A stretch of 64,000 nucleotides of DNA, from NCBI GenBank assembly GCA_947589575.1, contig CANQBM010000002.1, positions 186,001-250,000 on the forward strand. The letters run 5' to 3'. The notes beneath the pieces were generated by a model. It was not told the origin of the DNA, searched no databases, and saw nothing but the letters and a program-made list of their open reading frames with translations. The position numbers were made by a program, and so were the translations under genes. Below are positions 63,764 to 64,000 of this stretch, piece after piece. This DNA is from an uncultured Clostridia bacterium. GTDB lineage: Bacteria > Bacillota > Clostridia > Oscillospirales > Acutalibacteraceae. Position 1 is the stretch's first letter, and each line of letters opens with the position of its first letter.

Positions 63764-63819
63764 TATACTTACCTCTCAATAAAACATATTTTTATAACAA
63801 TATAATTTTTGCCGATACA

Positions 63820-63848
63820 ATTATATATTATTTTCCCCTGTATTGCAA
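63820..63848 (-). promoter_or_regulatory. Promoter of pgk-tpiA-gpmI
   Basis: TTGCAA (63848-63843), 17 bases, TATAAT (63825-63820) on the minus strand. Confidence 0.82.
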
Positions 63849-63886
63849 GAAATAATTGCTTATAAAGTAATTTTTTGGAAATCACT

Positions 63887-64000
63887 TTATTTCAGCAAAG
63901 GAACTATCCTTTTAACCGCAGCCTCAAACCCGAAAACTGTCGGGTGAAGCCCGTCATATGTGTATTTTTCTTTCAGATTTCCGTTTTCATCCGAAAGCTC
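63887..64000 (-). CDS. SGNH/GDSL hydrolase, 3' end only
   Basis: The last 37 codons of a gene that begins beyond the window. The end TYDGLHPTVFGFEAAVKRIV carries the Asp-x-x-His pair of block V of SGNH esterases/lipases. Substrate unknown. Convergence or co-transcription with pgk cannot be judged; it lies upstream of the pgk promoter on the same strand. Confidence 0.78.
   Translation of the reverse strand, partial: ELSDENGNLKEKYTYDGLHPTVFGFEAAVKRIVPLLK

Overview
The window looks like a chromosome segment of a low-to-moderate GC, Gram-positive, spore-forming anaerobe of the Clostridia, most like the Ruminococcaceae/Oscillospiraceae. The reasons are: a CpsB-type PHP tyrosine phosphatase with a BY-kinase, a SpoVAE and a SpoIIQ-like peptidase, rubrerythrin, the Firmicutes order ffs-dnaX-ybaB-recR, the rimP-nusA-rnpM-ylxQ-infB-rbfA-nrnA-truB-ribF block, and strong GGAGG ribosome sites with sigma-A promoters (TTGACA-17-TATAAT) throughout. 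No tRNA, rRNA, CRISPR array or intact insertion sequence was seen. The assignment is an inference from gene content.

Layout. 1-1.5 kb: the end of a capsule/exopolysaccharide control locus (kinase cut by the window edge, plus phosphatase). 1.5-4.8 kb: a uronate catabolic operon (uxaC-kdgK-eda), divergent from an AIM24-family gene across an unusually symmetrical promoter pair. 5.6-18.9 kb: information processing on the minus strand (rpsF-ssb-rpsR; the nusA-infB operon; rplKA, rplJL, nusG, secE, rpmG), with leader RNAs before rpsF, rimP and rplJ. 19-25 kb: plus-strand flavoproteins, trmB, a membrane metallophosphoesterase and a Nudix hydrolase. 25-27.3 kb: a polysaccharide-type ABC ATPase, a membrane protein and a sortase-fold protein lacking its catalytic His. 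27.3-35 kb: ilvD, then a glycan-nucleotide cassette (broken TPP enzyme, IspD/TarI-like cytidylyltransferase, sugar SDR) inserted next to lysS and bounded by a decayed copy of the lysS 3' end; then a DUF1508-LysRS fusion and greA. 35-40 kb: a Cu/Zn-SOD-like protein, a decayed stretch beside ssrA, smpB, recR, ybaB, dnaX and SRP RNA. 40-45.5 kb: small metabolic genes, a solitary spoVAE, a DUF1015 gene, and coaX with an ECF S component.

45.6-55.9 kb is the most unusual part: one compact minus-strand operon of about sixteen phage genes in the order of the PBSX defective phage/Mu (TerS, TerL, portal, protease, capsid, three connectors, LysM protein, baseplate hub, spike, gp25, J, I, fibre). All frames are open and tightly coupled. 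There is no tail sheath, tube or tape-measure gene, and no integrase, repressor, holin or endolysin. Where the sheath-tube-tape-measure block belongs there is only a 29-codon ORF. This looks like a domesticated head-plus-baseplate element rather than an ordinary prophage.

56-64 kb: a zinc-ribbon membrane protein, a SpoIIQ-like M23 protein, glutamate dehydrogenase, a PNPOx-like protein, rubrerythrin, and a glycolytic operon pgk-tpiA-gpmI, ending in the 3' end of an SGNH hydrolase cut by the window edge.
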